A stretch of DNA of 7,131 nucleotides from NCBI GenBank assembly GCA_903821255.1, contig CAIJKT010000338.1:1-7131 (forward strand), read 5' to 3'. The notes below the pieces were generated by a model. That model was not told where the DNA came from. It did not search any database and saw only the letters and a program-made list of their open reading frames with translations. The stretch comes from an uncultured Lentisphaeria bacterium. Lineage in GTDB: Bacteria; Verrucomicrobiota; Lentisphaeria; Victivallales; Victivallaceae. A program made the position numbers and the translations under genes. Of the stretch, positions 6,941-7,131 are shown one piece after another. Position 1 is the stretch's first letter, and each line of letters starts with the position of its first letter.

Positions 6941-6997
6941 AGCACATTGCATTAACGCGACAGTGCAAAAACAACAAAAAACAAGGAGACGGGTATC

Positions 6998-7131
6998 ATG
7001 GCTGAATCAAAGTACGACGAAAGTTTTCCGGAACAGGCAATGGGTTTTGCAGCCGACGGTCTGACCGACGGTCAGATTGCGTCCAGAATGGACATCTCGC
7101 GTTCATCGCTTTACAACTATAAACAGCAGCA
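6998..7131 (+). CDS. N-terminus of an HTH protein, possibly phage terminase small subunit
   Basis: The ATG at 6998 is preceded by AAGGAG (6983-6988) with a 9-base spacer, the best ribosome-binding site in the window, and the frame stays open to the edge (44 codons). The visible protein begins MAESKYDESFPEQAMGFAAD and continues through a helix-turn-helix: GLTDGQIASRMDISRSSLYNYKQQ, where IASRMDIS is the first helix and turn and RSSLYNYK the recognition helix. The layout K/R-Y-[DN]-x-x-F-x-x-x-A, then an HTH with a final YxYK/W, is the same as at the start of phage small terminase (DNA-packaging) proteins and of some transposase-type HTH proteins. If it is a terminase subunit, it would recognise packaging sites, with a large subunit expected just outside the window. 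Without the C-terminal half the family cannot be settled. It is divergent from the GH9 gene. Confidence 0.7.
   Translation, partial: MAESKYDESFPEQAMGFAADGLTDGQIASRMDISRSSLYNYKQQ

Larger units (their letters stand above)
6586..6997. other. Divergent AT-rich intergenic region between the GH9 and HTH genes
   Basis: No convincing gene lies in these 412 bases. Both flanking genes are read outward from it, so it must hold both promoters. It contains an inverted repeat beside the GH9 start, a short GC-rich island (6680-6726), a run of phased T/A tracts with an imperfect long hairpin (6810-6861), a 10-bp palindrome (6876-6885), and a TTGACA box followed by a perfect 16-bp palindrome (6917-6940). A minus-strand open frame through it starts at GTG and lacks a ribosome-binding site and recognisable domain, so it is not called. 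Confidence 0.7.

Noticed and set aside
6646..6945. A 99-codon minus-strand open frame upstream of the GH9 gene
   Set aside because: It starts with GTG inside the 16-bp palindrome, lacks a ribosome-binding site, runs through T/A tracts and the hairpin, and has no domain. Its last third (GC-rich island) is recorded separately as a possible repeat.
1..7131. CRISPR array, tRNA, rRNA or insertion sequence
   Set aside because: No regularly spaced repeats, cloverleaf-like segment, rRNA-like sequence or transposase with terminal repeats was seen.

Overview
The window looks like bacterial chromosome carrying accessory polysaccharide-degradation and sensory genes. It has one very large secreted glycoside hydrolase, a membrane-anchored binding-protein/sensor-kinase pair, and the first 44 codons of a helix-turn-helix gene that resembles the start of a phage DNA-packaging operon. 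The LamG plus GH9 architecture, multi-PAS kinase and moderate GC fit a Gram-negative polysaccharide degrader of the Lentisphaerae/Victivallales (PVC) or Bacteroidetes type. This lineage call is an inference from gene style only and is uncertain; no rRNA or other marker gene is present.

Layout. Positions 1-1966 (minus strand) hold a hybrid-type PAS sensor histidine kinase, cut by the window edge just after its phospho-accepting His box. Directly upstream, overlapping it by 4 bases, is a membrane-anchored periplasmic substrate-binding protein of the ABC_sub_bind type (1963-3141, minus). A well-formed sigma70-like promoter (TTGAAT, 17 bp, TATAAT) lies in the 126-bp gap upstream of this pair. Next comes a 1105-residue exported LamG/Ig-like/GH9 protein (3268-6585, minus). 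A 412-bp divergent, AT-rich intergenic region (6586-6997) contains several inverted repeats, phased A/T tracts and a short GC-rich island. At the right edge a plus-strand gene starts at 6998 behind a good ribosome-binding site.

How the genes may work together. The binding protein has no permease or ATPase beside it and is translationally coupled to the kinase, whose own extracytoplasmic loop is only about 35 residues. The simplest reading is that the binding protein supplies the ligand-sensing domain of a two-component system. The GH9 enzyme upstream would release oligosaccharides outside the cytoplasm. A link between the enzyme product and the sensor is only a hypothesis from adjacency. The right-hand HTH gene is divergently oriented and probably belongs to a different unit, possibly a mobile element.

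No rRNA, tRNA, CRISPR array, insertion sequence or complete mobile element was seen.
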